A stretch of DNA of 64,000 bases from Icerya purchasi (Eukaryota; Arthropoda; Insecta; Hemiptera; Monophlebidae), in contig CM077115.1 in the NCBI GenBank assembly GCA_039619475.1, forward strand, positions 156,773,774 to 156,837,773, written 5' to 3'. Within the stretch, counting starts at the first letter, position 1; each line of letters begins with the position of its first letter. Position numbers and translations under genes: made by a program. This document shows positions 46,850-58,058 of the stretch, piece by piece. Under the pieces are notes generated by a model, which saw only the letters and a list, made by a program, of their open reading frames with translations, was not told the origin of the DNA and searched no databases.

Positions 46850-47320
46850 TTTTAGTTTTAATGTTTCGACACTTGAATATCCATTTGAGCTCACGGGACA
46901 GGCTAGTTCGAAGAATACTAATAAATTCGCCCTCGCTTATTGGAGTATCTAGTATCTAAATATTCTAATTTATTGATCCAGGTTAGGATAAATTTTTCTA
47001 GGTTCTCGATCCGACCGGTATATTTCGGCATTGAGAAAAATTCGCTACGCAGCCGACTTTGCTCGTCCTGACTCCAAAACTTTTCTTTCAGAGTCGCCTT
47101 TAATTCTGCGAAGCTGGCGCATTGTTTTAGAGAAGACTTTAACCAGTTCCACTTTTCTCCACAGATATGATTAATCGTGATTTCGATTTGTAAGTTTTCG
47201 GCAACTTACCATTCTGCAACCCGATTTCAAGCACCAAATGTAGCCTTTAATTGTTGCCGTCATAGGGGGTTATTTTCCTAATTTCGTCAAGTCCGAAGAT
47301 GTCATTCATCCACGGCTCCT
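46850..47320 (-). pseudogene. Gag capsid-like remnant
   Basis: Short frames, shifted relative to each other, give WINKLEYLDTPISEGE across one frame and FISILRTSLSRELKWIFKCR, then MELMEAIKEEDFRVE in another. The helix-rich composition and the position between the coiled coil and the esterase fit a retroelement capsid. Several frameshifts. Confidence 0.5.
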
Positions 47321-48010
47321 TCAGGGACTTCGATCTGTATTCTCTTTATTATTATTCCAACTTTTCTCTAATTCGTCCAACTTTCGGGTTAATTCGCCGA
47401 TATGTAAATCTTTATTCCGGTCGACCTCCTCAATCTTAGTTAGATATTGATCTTTTATCTCGCCCAACTTAGAGACTAATTCCTCCACTTTGTGATTATC
47501 TGCGCGGTTCCTTTCTACCTCTTTGGCTACCACTCGCCAAGTTTCCTCTAATCTTTCCACCGCGGTTTGCCATTCGGAGCGCAGCTTATCCTCGCTCTCT
47601 TCAATGCCTTTCTCCAGTTCCTTCAACTTCTTTCCATCCTCAGTACGCTCCCTCTTCCTCACGGTACCTTCCTTCTTACGATCCTCACGTTCCTTCTCCA
47701 TCTCCTTCGACAACTTCTTCATTTCTGCGTGGTCAGCCTTCCTTTCCTTTGCAATAGTTTTTCTATCCTCTTCGATAACTTCCTCCAAATCAACGACCTT
47801 TTTGTCGACCATTTGTTCTATTTCATGTTTAAAATTATCGAATTTTAAATTTATGTTATTGTTTATCGATTCAAATTTATCGTTAAATTTATTTTCCAGA
47901 TCTTTAAGATCGGTTTTTATCTCGTCTAATTGAGATTTCATTTCTTTATTGTTTTCTTTTATTTCTTTAAATTGAGCCGTTAAAAAGGCCATCATATCGG
48001 GGGTTTCCAT
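47321..48010 (-). CDS. Coiled-coil N-terminal Gag of the esterase-bearing LTR element
   Basis: A 229-codon open frame starting METPDMMAFLTAQFKEI and running through long charged heptads (for example MKKLSKEMEKEREDRK) to a C-terminal SWNNNKENTDRSP. No stop occurs within it, unlike most of the element. It is the longest uninterrupted frame in the window, but coiled coils with biased codons stay open easily. It has no capsid or zinc knuckle itself; those would follow downstream in frames now broken. Its start is shared with the plus-strand copy at 37427. It is part of a dead element, so expression is doubtful. Confidence 0.65.
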   Translation of the reverse strand: METPDMMAFLTAQFKEIKENNKEMKSQLDEIKTDLKDLENKFNDKFESINNNINLKFDNFKHEIEQMVDKKVVDLEEVIEEDRKTIAKERKADHAEMKKLSKEMEKEREDRKKEGTVRKRERTEDGKKLKELEKGIEESEDKLRSEWQTAVERLEETWRVVAKEVERNRADNHKVEELVSKLGEIKDQYLTKIEEVDRNKDLHIGELTRKLDELEKSWNNNKENTDRSP

Positions 48011-48255
48011 GATTTTTATTAGTTATTTTTAAATTAAAAGTGAAATTAAAATGACGATTTAATTTATTTTGTTTTTTAATGGTTCGATCCGCGAGAGAAC
48101 AATTTTCTAAGATTGTTCCCCGCCAGGGATGCCAAATGAAACGGTATTAGCCGTTCGATAGTTTACGCACTCAGGGATGCCAACCACAAGGCTTTATTCT
48201 CGTGGATTTTATTAACAACTGACAAAAAACAGTATATTATATGCAACATTTAATC

Positions 48256-48610
48256 TTTTTTTTTATTTTTTAAATGGGTTCGGTGCCAGCACTGACCCAA
48301 CTACATGAAGTTAGATCACCTACTCAGATTCTGAGACGATCGGCGATAGAGAGTATAAAGGATAGTAGGAGGGGAATAATGGCTAGAGATGCAAAGGAAA
48401 GGATAAAGGACGCATTGAAAGCGGTAGGAAGATCTAACGCCAAGAGTTCGGCGTATAGATGAGAGCACTCGGGAAAAAGAGCAGGACATTCAAAAAGGAT
48501 ATGGTTGGGGTCGCATATAAAGGGAGGATCAGTAGAGTGGAGAGGGCAAAAGGGAGAGAGAAAAAAACAGAAGAAGGAAGGAGAGAATCACCAAGTCTTA
48601 GTCTGACATT
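48256..48610 (-). mobile_element. Non-LTR retrotransposon 3' end
   Basis: A T run at the left edge, then GGGTTCGGTGCCAGCACTGA and CAGATTCTGAGACGATCGGC, homologous to 8620-8700. It truncates the 5' LTR of the esterase-bearing element. Confidence 0.6.
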
Positions 48611-48988
48611 TAATCAATATTAACCTAATAAAAAGAAGACCAAAAAACAATTAAAAATTATATCCATAACATAAAAATCAATAAAACGTATGCAGTTATA
48701 ATGTACAATATCAATAGCTTGTTACTTCATAATGTAATTATATCTTAAATCAGGAATAATCTGAAAAATTATGAACAAAAATCAGTAATGTAGATATATA
48801 TGTTTAAACCATATTAATTTCTTTAAAATAAGTTATAATGTTTTATAAAATAATATTTCAACATTGTTTTGGCAATATATTTAATCTCAAAAGTTTCTTT
48901 TTTTTGTAATATTAAATGTTCGTTATAGTGTGATAAATATATCGCCTATAAAAGTCAACATTTAAATTCTCTGTCACCAACTGTTTTT
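48611..48988. other. Unassigned AT-rich sequence
   Basis: Possibly the 3' flank of the Mutator-like element. No terminal inverted repeat identified. Confidence 0.35.
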
Positions 48989-50203
48989 TTAAAATACAAT
49001 CCGCATAAAAACAATAAAAACACCACAGCTCATTGTATCCTATTGTAAAACATGATATGGTGACAGAATACACCACTCTTGAGCATTTCTATCTAAAACA
49101 CTAAGCCACGTAATCGCAGTTTTCTTGTTGATGTTAATTTCTGAATGCAAAGGATCATACACTTCAATAATTTTATCTTTAAATTTTATAACCAGTAAAA
49201 TCCAATGATTGCCATTAGGGTTACATGATATTAGTGTTATTTCTGAAGTTTGTATTTGTCTAAATAATCCCTGTTTTAAAATATGATTTATAATTTCCGG
49301 GCATTAGGGAAGTAGCTATTGTAGGTACAACACAAATGGATAGAAAGGAAACAGACAAAATGTATAAAAAAGAATTAATAATAATATCATATAACCATCC
49401 TCGTTGAAATTTGTTATTTGTATTATTTTTTAATATTTCAAGCTCTTCATTACTTATATATGGATCCAACGATTTCAAGTGAATTGTATTAATTGTTTCA
49501 TTATTTATTGTTAATATTGTTTTTCTTAACGAGTTGACATTAGTAAGTGGATTTGTGAAACATAAATTGGCTGCAGATTCAGAAATAAAATCATTTTCGA
49601 TGCTAACCTCAATTATTTTTTATGTTAACTTGATTTTTTTATATCTTAACTTTAGGATTTTTTATGTTTGGTTATTTTTTTATGTTAATTTTTGGCGGAC
49701 GGCGATACTACATTTTTTGTTTTGTGTTTGGAAACTGGTATTGAGCAGGAGGATATATGTTTAATTTACTCGCGACAATGCAAAGAGCACCTTTGCATGT
49801 ACTAATTAAATCATTTAAAGTCCTTGTTAAATGAAGTAGCGATAAATTTTGAATTGACGGATTATTTCTAACTAATAATGATAATGTTTCAATTTGAGTG
49901 TTAAAAATATCAATTCTCAGAAATAACAGATGTTTCCAGTAGTCTCTTTTTATTTTTTTCCTGTTATATTTTTAACGTTGATGGAATGAATTTTATGTAT
50001 ATGTTTATAAATAAGAGCCTTTTGATCTGGGCAGTTACACTGATATAAGTGAGTGCAAAGGTTCCAACAATAAATTTTGGTGCATCGTGAGTAACAGTGG
50101 TCAGGGAAGTCACAAAATTCAACTACACGTTTAACTAAGTAATAATTATTTGACCTTTGTGATTTTACTCTCCATTGATTATTTCCTACCTGAGAAACAT
50201 TAT
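48989..50203 (-). pseudogene. Mutator-like element gene, 3' half: SWIM finger plus Ulp1/C48 protease
   Basis: From 50203 leftwards the minus strand reads NNQWRVKS, then a Cys/His-rich SWIM-type finger: YQCNCPDQKA-LIYKHIH, with CxC then xKH; the usual Cys before KH is Tyr. A linker follows (for example NDLISTCKGALCIVASKL). From about 49480 a C48 cysteine-protease domain begins: GWLYDIIINSFLY, NGNHWILLVIKFKDK (His), IIEVYDPLHSE (Asp), HVLQ, a TAG, then DTMSCGVF (Gln and Cys). The order H-D-Q-C matches Ulp1/SENP enzymes. At least two stops and a frameshift before NGNHW kill it. It ends at a TAA (48989-48991). The frame runs straight into LTR 1 at 50203. Confidence 0.75.
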
Positions 50204-50806
50204 TGTTGTCGGCCGAAATTTTAAACTAACGGATTTATTGTTTACACACACAAAAAAAAAAAAACACAACAGATGACCGAAGACAGAAAAACAAACAAAT
50301 CTACCGAATTCTCCTCTTTATTAATTTTACACAAACACGGCTTTTACGAATAATGAAAATATATATAAAACGATATACACGCTTTATATCTTCGTACACT
50401 TAAAGGAGACACGTTTCTCCAGCAAACGAAATACACAATGGCTCACGCCAATTCGATATTACACGTTTCTAAAAACTAAAAACTACCTGATGCCGACCGC
50501 GACAGCCATCCTGCCCTTAAAATTAAAACGACGCTATCCTTAAATATGGCGACCTTTTAACTCTAGGCGCTAACATGCAATTAACAAAATAAAAATATAT
50601 AAATATTATGTGCGGACGAAAAAAAAAAAATAGAAATAAATGTTAAACGTAAATAGACTTCATTACACAAAATTAAAAAATAAAATACTGGGGGAAAAAA
50701 GAAAAGGTATTAAGAAAAATAAAAGAATGGGCACAAGGAAGTGAAAGCGAAAAGCTGAAAGAGATAGCTTAATCGGAACAATAAGAGAAAAACAATGACA
50801 ACAACA
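50204..50806 (-). repeat. LTR 1 (603 bp)
   Basis: Plus strand starts TGTTGTCGGCCGAAATTTTA and ends GACAACAACA; TGTTG...CAACA termini. It is the 3' LTR of the leftmost unit. Confidence 0.9.
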
Positions 50807-50955
50807 TTCTCGGCCCATTCTGAGGAATGTTTGCCCTCAGACATCAACCAGAGGTCGTTTTCGGGAAGGAAACTTTAATTTAGATCAACATGCATCATAA
50901 CTATTATAAATAAACGCAAGCGAATGAAAATAAAACAAAATATAAACAAAATAAA

Positions 50956-51180
50956 TTAACAATACTCAATTAAGTACTTCATTACATAGTCCTGGTACCA
51001 CCTTGGCTGTTGAACTATTTGTTGAGTTCGACGGGGAAGTTCTCTAATGCTCATTTCCGCTCGGGTGTTTGGTTCCTGGATATCGTTTCTTTCGATTTCT
51101 TCGTCGATTAAATTCTCAGTAATGGTTGACTTCGGTTCAGCTTGGTCACTCGGTTCTATCTCGTTGGAAGAGTTAGTCAT
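50956..51180 (-). pseudogene. Pol C-terminal tail, unit 1
   Basis: 74 codons, starting MTNSSNEIEPSDQAE and ending WYQDYVMKYLIEYC. Acidic, no known domain; the position after integrase marks it as the C-terminal tail of pol. It is identical in all three units. Confidence 0.6.
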
Positions 51181-51469
51181 AGTTGGGAGATATGAGCAGT
51201 AGTTACCTCTGTCTGACCACTTTCGGTGACTACCGCTGCAATCTCATATGTGTCTTCGGAGATTATCTTGACTACAGAATAGGTCCCTGTCCATATTCGA
51301 CACAGTTTGTCTGGATTCGTACCCGAAGAAAAACAATGTCTCTGACGTCATAATGTCGAATTAGTCGCAATCGATCGAATCGAGTTTTGGTCTGCTGCTG
51401 CTGTTGCTCTATTCGTGCTCTAGCTGATGGCCACAATTCACTTAGATCGTCAGACATTTCTTTTGCGAT

Positions 51470-52168
51470 CTACTGTAGCCCGTCATTTACACTGAGTAAT
51501 CGATACCCATGTAGCAGCTCGAACGGCGTTTTACCCGTTGTACGGTTTACAACTGTAATAAGATTGCGTTGGATAATACTTATTTTCTCGTCCCAATCAG
51601 TAAATGAAGAATTTTTGATATATAATGTGAGATCTGCAGTCCTAGGTCTCGATGGATCCTTTCGACTTGTCCGTTTGCACGTGGATGCTTCGTTACATTT
51701 AATGTGTGCTGAATTCCTTGACCAGAACAAAACTCTGCAAACTCTTCGCAGTTCCTCAGTCAGTGATAATGCGGGCAGGTACCCCATAGGTATTGATGAA
51801 CTCCATTATTCACGTTACAACATGTCAACTGGTGGTATCTGGTACTGGATATAACATCGTAAACTTCATTAAATTATCTACAACGGTTAGTATGTATCGC
51901 TTCTTTCCTCGAGTAAGTGAAAGCGGTCCATAATGATCGACATGAATTATTTCGAATGGTCGATTTCCAAGCAGAATTGGATGTAAGTTCCAAACGGTCG
52001 ATTATCAGCTCCGGGCGTCACAATACAAAGCAAACACTGAAGTATGTGCTGTCGGATATACTTCCACATGACGGCGAACCAGTACCGTTGATTCATCACC
52101 TCGAAAACTCGATCGACTCCAAAATGGCCGCGATGGTCATGATACGTCAAGACTAAGGACTTTCTCAT
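51470..52168 (-). pseudogene. Integrase remnant, unit 1
   Basis: The segment starts with the HHCC zinc region (LTYHDHRGHFGVDRVFE ... QCLLC) at 52168-51947. The catalytic core is recognisable only through frame changes (GVPARIITDRG in a broken stretch, and LHGYRLL near the C-terminus, 51787-51470). The motif order is that of Ty3/gypsy-type integrase. Multiple stops and frameshifts occur at the same sites in all units. Confidence 0.7.
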
Positions 52169-52312
52169 TGCAGCTGGTACTACAAATAGCTTTCGATTAC
52201 ATTGACGTCGTTACAGCAGACCGTCTGTTAGCTCGTAATTGGCGATAGATCGCAGTTCTGCTGGGTTTTTTTCGGACTAATAGCTTTAATAAGCGATTCC
52301 ACGAAGCTATTA

Positions 52313-52627
52313 TCATTCAGCAAATTGTGGACGACTACTTCCCACTGATTTTTTTGTGTCATATTTAAAGAGTTCTTTGTGAATATCTAACTTTTGAATG
52401 TCCATCCATTTATATTCGCCGGCTAGCTGCTCTATCCAGGTGATCCATTCCTCGGTCTCTCGGGCAGAGTCGACACCGGTGAACTGCTCAATATCTCTCG
52501 CAACTTTATGAATATCGACTGTAGCAGCGCTCACTCGTGACAGTAATTCTCCGAGTACTGTTGTGAGGTCTGACAAATCCACTACGGGGGACCTTACGTT
52601 ATTAGTTGATTGCGAATTATTCATCAC
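52313..52627 (-). pseudogene. Gag N-terminal fragment, unit 1
   Basis: 104 codons starting MMNNSQSTNNVRSP, with a helical VLGELLSRVSAAT and EEWITWIEQLAGEYKW. The latter resembles the start of capsid in insect LTR elements. The frame then stops; all downstream capsid, nucleocapsid, protease and RT are deleted, so Gag lies only about 150 bp from the integrase remnant. Confidence 0.7.
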
Positions 52628-52820
52628 GACTTTATAATGTTATGAAAACGGCGAAACACAAAAGAAAACAAAAAAAAATCAATAATAATCGGCGTAATTA
52701 ACTAAACGGAAGATACAAAAAAAATAAAACACACCCGAAGAAAAGAAAAAAAAAAATATAGTCACAATTTTACGATTGTACTTACAGCGAACTTTATGAT
52801 TCTAAGTCCCACTTCTGAAT

Positions 52821-53425
52821 TGTTGTCGGCCGAAATTTTAAACTAACGGATTTATTGTTTACACACACAAAAAAAAAAAAAACACAACAGATGACCGAAG
52901 ACAGAAAAACAAACAAATCTACCGAATTCTCCTCTTTATTAATTTTACACAAACACGGCTTTTACGAATAATGAAAATATATATAAAACGATATACACGC
53001 TTTATATCTTCGTACACTTAAAGGAGACACGTTTCTCCAGCAAACGAAATACACAATGGCTCACGCCAATTCGATATTACACGTTTCTAAAAACTAAAAA
53101 CTACCTGATGCCGACCGCGACAGCCATCCTGCCCTTAAAATTAAAACGACGCTATCCTTAAATATGGCGACCTTTTAACTCTAGGCGCTAACATGCAATT
53201 AACAAAATAAAAATATATAAATATTATGTGCGGACGAAAAAAAAAAAAATAGAAATAAATGTTAAACGTAAATGGACTTCATTACACAAAATTAAAAAAT
53301 AAAATACTGAGGGAAAAAAGAAAAGGTATTAAGAAAAATAAAAGAACGGGCACAAGGAAGTGAAAGCGAAAAGCTGAAAGAGATAGCTTAATCGGAACAA
53401 TAAGAGAAAAACAATGACAACAACA
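52821..53425 (-). repeat. LTR 2 (605 bp)
   Basis: Near-identical to LTR 1; shared by units 1 and 2. Confidence 0.9.
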
Positions 53426-53574
53426 TTCTCGGCCCATTCTGAGGAATGTTTGCCCTCAGACATCAACCAGAGGTCGTTTTCGGGAAGGAAACTTTAATTT
53501 AGATCAACATGCATCATAACTATTATAAATAAACGCAAGCGAATGAAAATAAAACAAAATATAAACAAAATAAA

Positions 53575-53799
53575 TTAACAATACTCAATTAAGTACTTCA
53601 TTACATAGTCCTGGTACCACCTTGGCTGTTGAACTATTTGTTGAGTTCGACGGGGAAGTTCTCTAATGCTCATTTCCGCTCGGGTGTTTGGTTCCTGGAT
53701 ATCGTTTCTTTCGATTTCTTCGTCGATTAAATTCTCAGTAATGGTTGACTTCGGTTCAGCTTGGTCACTCGGTTCTATCTCGTTGGAAGAGTTAGTCAT
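53575..53799 (-). pseudogene. Pol C-terminal tail, unit 2
   Basis: Same 74 codons as in unit 1. Confidence 0.6.
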
Positions 53800-54088
53800 A
53801 GTTGGGAGATATGAGCAGTAGTTACCTCTGCCTGACCACTTTCGGTGACTACCGCTGCAATCTCATATGTGTCTTCGGAGATTATCTTGACTACAGAATA
53901 GGTCCCTGTCCATATTCGACACAGTTTGTCTGGATTCATACCCGAAGAAAAACAATGTCTCTGACGTCATAATGTCGAATTAGTCGCAATCGATCGAATC
54001 GAGTTTTGGTCTGCTGCTGCTGTTGCTCTATTCGTGCTCTAGCTGATGGCCACAATTCACTTAGATCGTCAGACATTTCTTTTGCGAT

Positions 54089-54787
54089 CTACTGTAGCCC
54101 GTCATTTACACTGAGTAATCGATACCCATGTAGCAGCTCGAACGGCGTTTTACCCGTTGTACGGTTTACAACTGTAATAAGATTGCGTTGGATAATACTT
54201 ATTTTCTCGTCCCAATCAGTAAATGAAGAATTTTTGATATATAATGTGAGATCTGCAGTCCTAGGTCCCGATGGATCCTTTCGACTTGTCCGTTTGCACG
54301 TGGATGCTTCGTTACATTTAATGTGTGCTGAATTCCTTGACCAGAACAAAACTCTGCAAACTCTTCGCAGTTCCTCAGTCAGTGATAATGCGGGCAGGTA
54401 CCCCATAGGTATTGATGAACTCCATTATTCATGTTACAACATGTCAACTGGTGGTATCTGGTACTGGATATAACATCGTAAACTTCATTAAATTATCTAC
54501 AACGGTTAGTATGTATCGCTTCTTTCCTCGAGTAAGTGAAAGCGGTCCATAATGATCGACATGAATTATTTCGAATGGTCGATTTCCAAGCAGAATTGGA
54601 TGTAAGTTCCAAACGGTCGATTATCAGCTCCGGGCGTCACAATACAAAGCAAACACTGAAGTATGTGCTGTCGGATATACTTCCACATGACGGCGAACCA
54701 GTACCATTGATTCATCACCTCGAAAACTCGATCGACTCCAAAATGGCCGCGATGGTCATGATACGTCAAGACTAAGGACTTTCTCAT
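54089..54787 (-). pseudogene. Integrase remnant, unit 2
   Basis: As unit 1, but with Trp for Arg in the MNQWYWF motif. Confidence 0.7.
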
Positions 54788-54931
54788 TGCAGCTGGTACT
54801 ACAAATAGCTTTCGATTACATTGACGTCGTTACAGCAGACCGTCTGTTAGCTCGTAATTGGCGATAGATCGCAGTTCTGCTGGGTTTTTTTCAGACTAAT
54901 AGCTTTAATAAGCGATTCCACGAAGCTATTA

Positions 54932-55246
54932 TCATTCAGAAAATTGTGGACGACTACTTCCCACTGATTTTTTTGTGTCATATTTAAAGAGTTCTTTGTG
55001 AATATCTAACTTTTGAATGTCCATCCATTTATATTCGCCGGCTAGCTGCTCTATCCAGGTGATCCATTCCTCGGTCTCTCGGGCAGAGTCGACACCGGTG
55101 AACTGCTCAATATCTCTCGCAACTTTATGAATATCGACTGTCGCAGCGCTCACTCGTGACAGTAATTCTCCGAGTACTGTTGTGAGGTCTGACAAATCCA
55201 CTACGGGGGACCTTACGTTATTAGTTGATTGCGAATTATTCATCAC
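54932..55246 (-). pseudogene. Gag N-terminal fragment, unit 2
   Basis: As unit 1, ending PQFSE instead of PQFAE. Confidence 0.7.
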
Positions 55247-55439
55247 GACTTTATAATGTTATGAAAACGGCGAAACACAAAAGAAAACAAAAAAAAATCA
55301 ATAATAATCGGCGTAATTAACTAAACGGAAGATACAAAAAAAATAAAACACACCCGAAGAAAAGAAAAAAAAAAATATAGTCACAATTTTACGATTGTAC
55401 TTACAGCGAACTTTATGATTCTAAGTCCCACTTCTGAAT

Positions 55440-56044
55440 TGTTGTCGGCCGAAATTTTAAACTAACGGATTTATTGTTTACACACACAAAAAAAAAAAAA
55501 ACACAACAGATGACCGAAGACAGAAAAACAAACAAATCTACCGAATTCTCCTCTTTATTAATTTTACACAAACACGGCTTTTACGAATAATGAAAATATA
55601 TATAAAACGATATACACGCTTTATATCTTCGTACACTTAAAGGAGACACGTTTCTCCAGCAAACGAAATACACAATGGCTCACGCCAATTCGATATTACA
55701 CGTTTCTAAAAACTAAAAACTACCTGATGCCGACCGCGACAGCCATCCTGCCCTTAAAATTAAAACGACGCTATCCTTAAATATGGCGACCTTTTAACTC
55801 TAGGCGCTAACATGCAATTAACAAAATAAAAATATATAAATATTATGTGCGGACGAAAAAAAAAAAAATAGAAATAAATGTTAAATGTAAATGGACTTCA
55901 TTACACAAAATTAAAAAATAAAATACTGAGGGAAAAAAGAAAAGGTATTAAGAAAAATAAAAGAACGGGCACAAGGAAGTGAAAGCGAAAAGCTGAAAGA
56001 GATAGCTTAATCGGAACAATAAGAGAAAAACAATGACAACAACA
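55440..56044 (-). repeat. LTR 3 (605 bp)
   Basis: Shared by units 2 and 3. Confidence 0.9.
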
Positions 56045-56193
56045 TTCTCGGCCCATTCTGAGGAATGTTTGCCCTCAGACATCAACCAGAGGTCGTTTTC
56101 GGGAAGGAAACTTTAATTTAGATCAACATGCATCATAACTATTATAAATAAACGCAAGCGAATGAAAATAAAACAAAATATAAACAAAATAAA

Positions 56194-56418
56194 TTAACAA
56201 TACTCAATTAAGTACTTCATTACATAGTCCTGGTACCACCTTGGCTGTTGAACTATTTGTTGAGTTCGACGGGGAAGTTCTCTAATGCTCATTTCCGCTC
56301 GGGTGTTTGGTTCCTGGATATCGTTTCTTTCGATTTCTTCGTCGATTAAATTCTCAGTAATGGTTGACTTCGGTTCAGCTTGGTCACTCGGTTCTATCTC
56401 GTTGGAAGAGTTAGTCAT
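56194..56418 (-). pseudogene. Pol C-terminal tail, unit 3
   Basis: Same 74 codons as in unit 1. Confidence 0.6.
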
Positions 56419-56707
56419 AGTTGGGAGATATGAGCAGTAGTTACCTCTGCCTGACCACTTTCGGTGACTACCGCTGCAATCTCATATGTGTCTTCGGAGA
56501 TTATCTTGACTACAGAATAGGTCCCTGTCCATATTCGACACAGTTTGTCTGGATTCATACCCGAAGAAAAACAATGTCTCTGACGTCATAATGTCGAATT
56601 AGTCGCAATCGATCGAATCGAGTTTTGGTCTGCTGCTGCTGTTGCTCTATTCGTGCTCTAGCTGATGGCCACAATTCACTTAGATCGTCAGACATTTCTT
56701 TTGCGAT

Positions 56708-57406
56708 CTACTGTAGCCCGTCATTTACACTGAGTAATCGATACCCATGTAGCAGCTCGAACGGCGTTTTACCCGTTGTACGGTTTACAACTGTAATAAG
56801 ATTGCGTTGGATAATACTTATTTTCTCGTCCCAATCAGTAAATGAAGAATTTTTGATATATAATGTGAGATCTGCAGTCCTAGGTCCCGATGGATCCTTT
56901 CGACTTGTCCGTTTGCACGTGGATGCTTCGTTACATTTAATGTGTGCTGAATTCCTTGACCAGAACAAAACTCTGCAAACTCTTCGCAGTTCCTCAGTCA
57001 GTGATAATGCGGGCAGGTACCCCATAGGTATTGATGAACTCCATTATTCACGTTACAACATGTCAACTGGTGGTATCTGGTACTGGATATAACATCGTAA
57101 ACTTCATTAAATTATCTACAACGGTTAGTATGTATCGCTTCTTTCCTCGAGTAAGTGAAAGCGGTCCATAATGATCGACATGAATTATTTCGAATGGTCG
57201 ATTTCCAAGCAGAATTGGATGTAAGTTCCAAACGGTCGATTATCAGCTCCGGGCGTCACAATACAAAGCAAACACTGAAGTATGTGCTGTCGGATATACT
57301 TCCACATGACGGCGAACCAGTACCGTTGATTCATCACCTCGAAAACTCGATCGACTCCAAAATGGCCGCGATGGTCATGATACGTCAAGACTAAGGACTT
57401 TCTCAT
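56708..57406 (-). pseudogene. Integrase remnant, unit 3
   Basis: As unit 1 at MNQRYWF, but sharing with unit 2 the Gly in RKDPSGPRT where unit 1 has Arg. Confidence 0.7.
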
Positions 57407-57550
57407 TGCAGCTGGTACTACAAATAGCTTTCGATTACATTGACGTCGTTACAGCAGACCGTCTGTTAGCTCGTAATTGGCGATAGATCGCAGTTCTGCT
57501 GGGTTTTTTTCGGACTAATAGCTTTAATAAGCGATTCCACGAAGCTATTA

Positions 57551-57865
57551 TCATTCAGCAAATTGTGGACGACTACTTCCCACTGATTTTTTTGTGTCAT
57601 ATTTAAAGAGTTCTTTGTGAATATCTAACTTTTGAATGTCCATCCATTTATATTCGCCGGCTAGCTGCTCTATCCAGGTGATCCATTCCTCGGTCTCTCG
57701 GGCAGAGTCGACACCGGTGAACTGCTCAATATCTCTCGCAACTTTATGAATATCGACTGTCGCAGCGCTCACTCGTGACAGTAATTCTCCGAGTACTGTT
57801 GTGAGGTCTGACAAATCCACTATGGGGGACCTTACGTTATTAGTTGATTGCGAATTATTCATCAC
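57551..57865 (-). pseudogene. Gag N-terminal fragment, unit 3
   Basis: As unit 1, with Ile for Val in VRSPIVDL. Confidence 0.7.
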
Positions 57866-58058
57866 GACTTTATAATGTTATGAAAACGGCGAAACACAAA
57901 AGAAAACAAAAAAAAATCAATAATAATCGGCGTAATTAACTAAACGGAAGATACAAAAAAAATAAAACACACCCGAAGAAAAGAAAAAAAAAAATATAGT
58001 CACAATTTTACGATTGTACTTACAGCGAACTTTATGATTCTAAGTCCCACTTCTGAAT

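Larger units (their letters stand above)
43850..48130 (-). mobile_element. LTR retrotransposon with Gag-esterase-protease-RT order, defective
   Basis: Reading from 48.1 kb leftwards: leader, coiled-coil Gag (48010-47321), Gag capsid-like remnant (to about 46850), SGNH esterase (46672-46114), aspartic protease (46078-45698), RT (45351-44191, split), and an integrase start (44137-43850). The order Gag-PR-RT-IN fits a Ty3/gypsy-type element; the esterase is an extra domain. RNase H was not found. The leader reads TTGGCATCCCTGGCGGGG next to a candidate primer-binding site. The 5' LTR is cut off at 48256 by a non-LTR insertion. Frameshifts occur in most domains. Confidence 0.75.

Noticed and set aside
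47523..47933. Ser/Phe-rich plus-strand ORF
   Set aside because: Mirror of the Lys/Glu-rich coiled-coil Gag on the minus strand.
51387..51854. 155-codon plus-strand ORF, repeated at 54006 and 56625
   Set aside because: Antisense shadow of the minus-strand integrase remnant; the poly-Cys start comes from CTG repeats. Its threefold occurrence reflects the tandem array, not selection.
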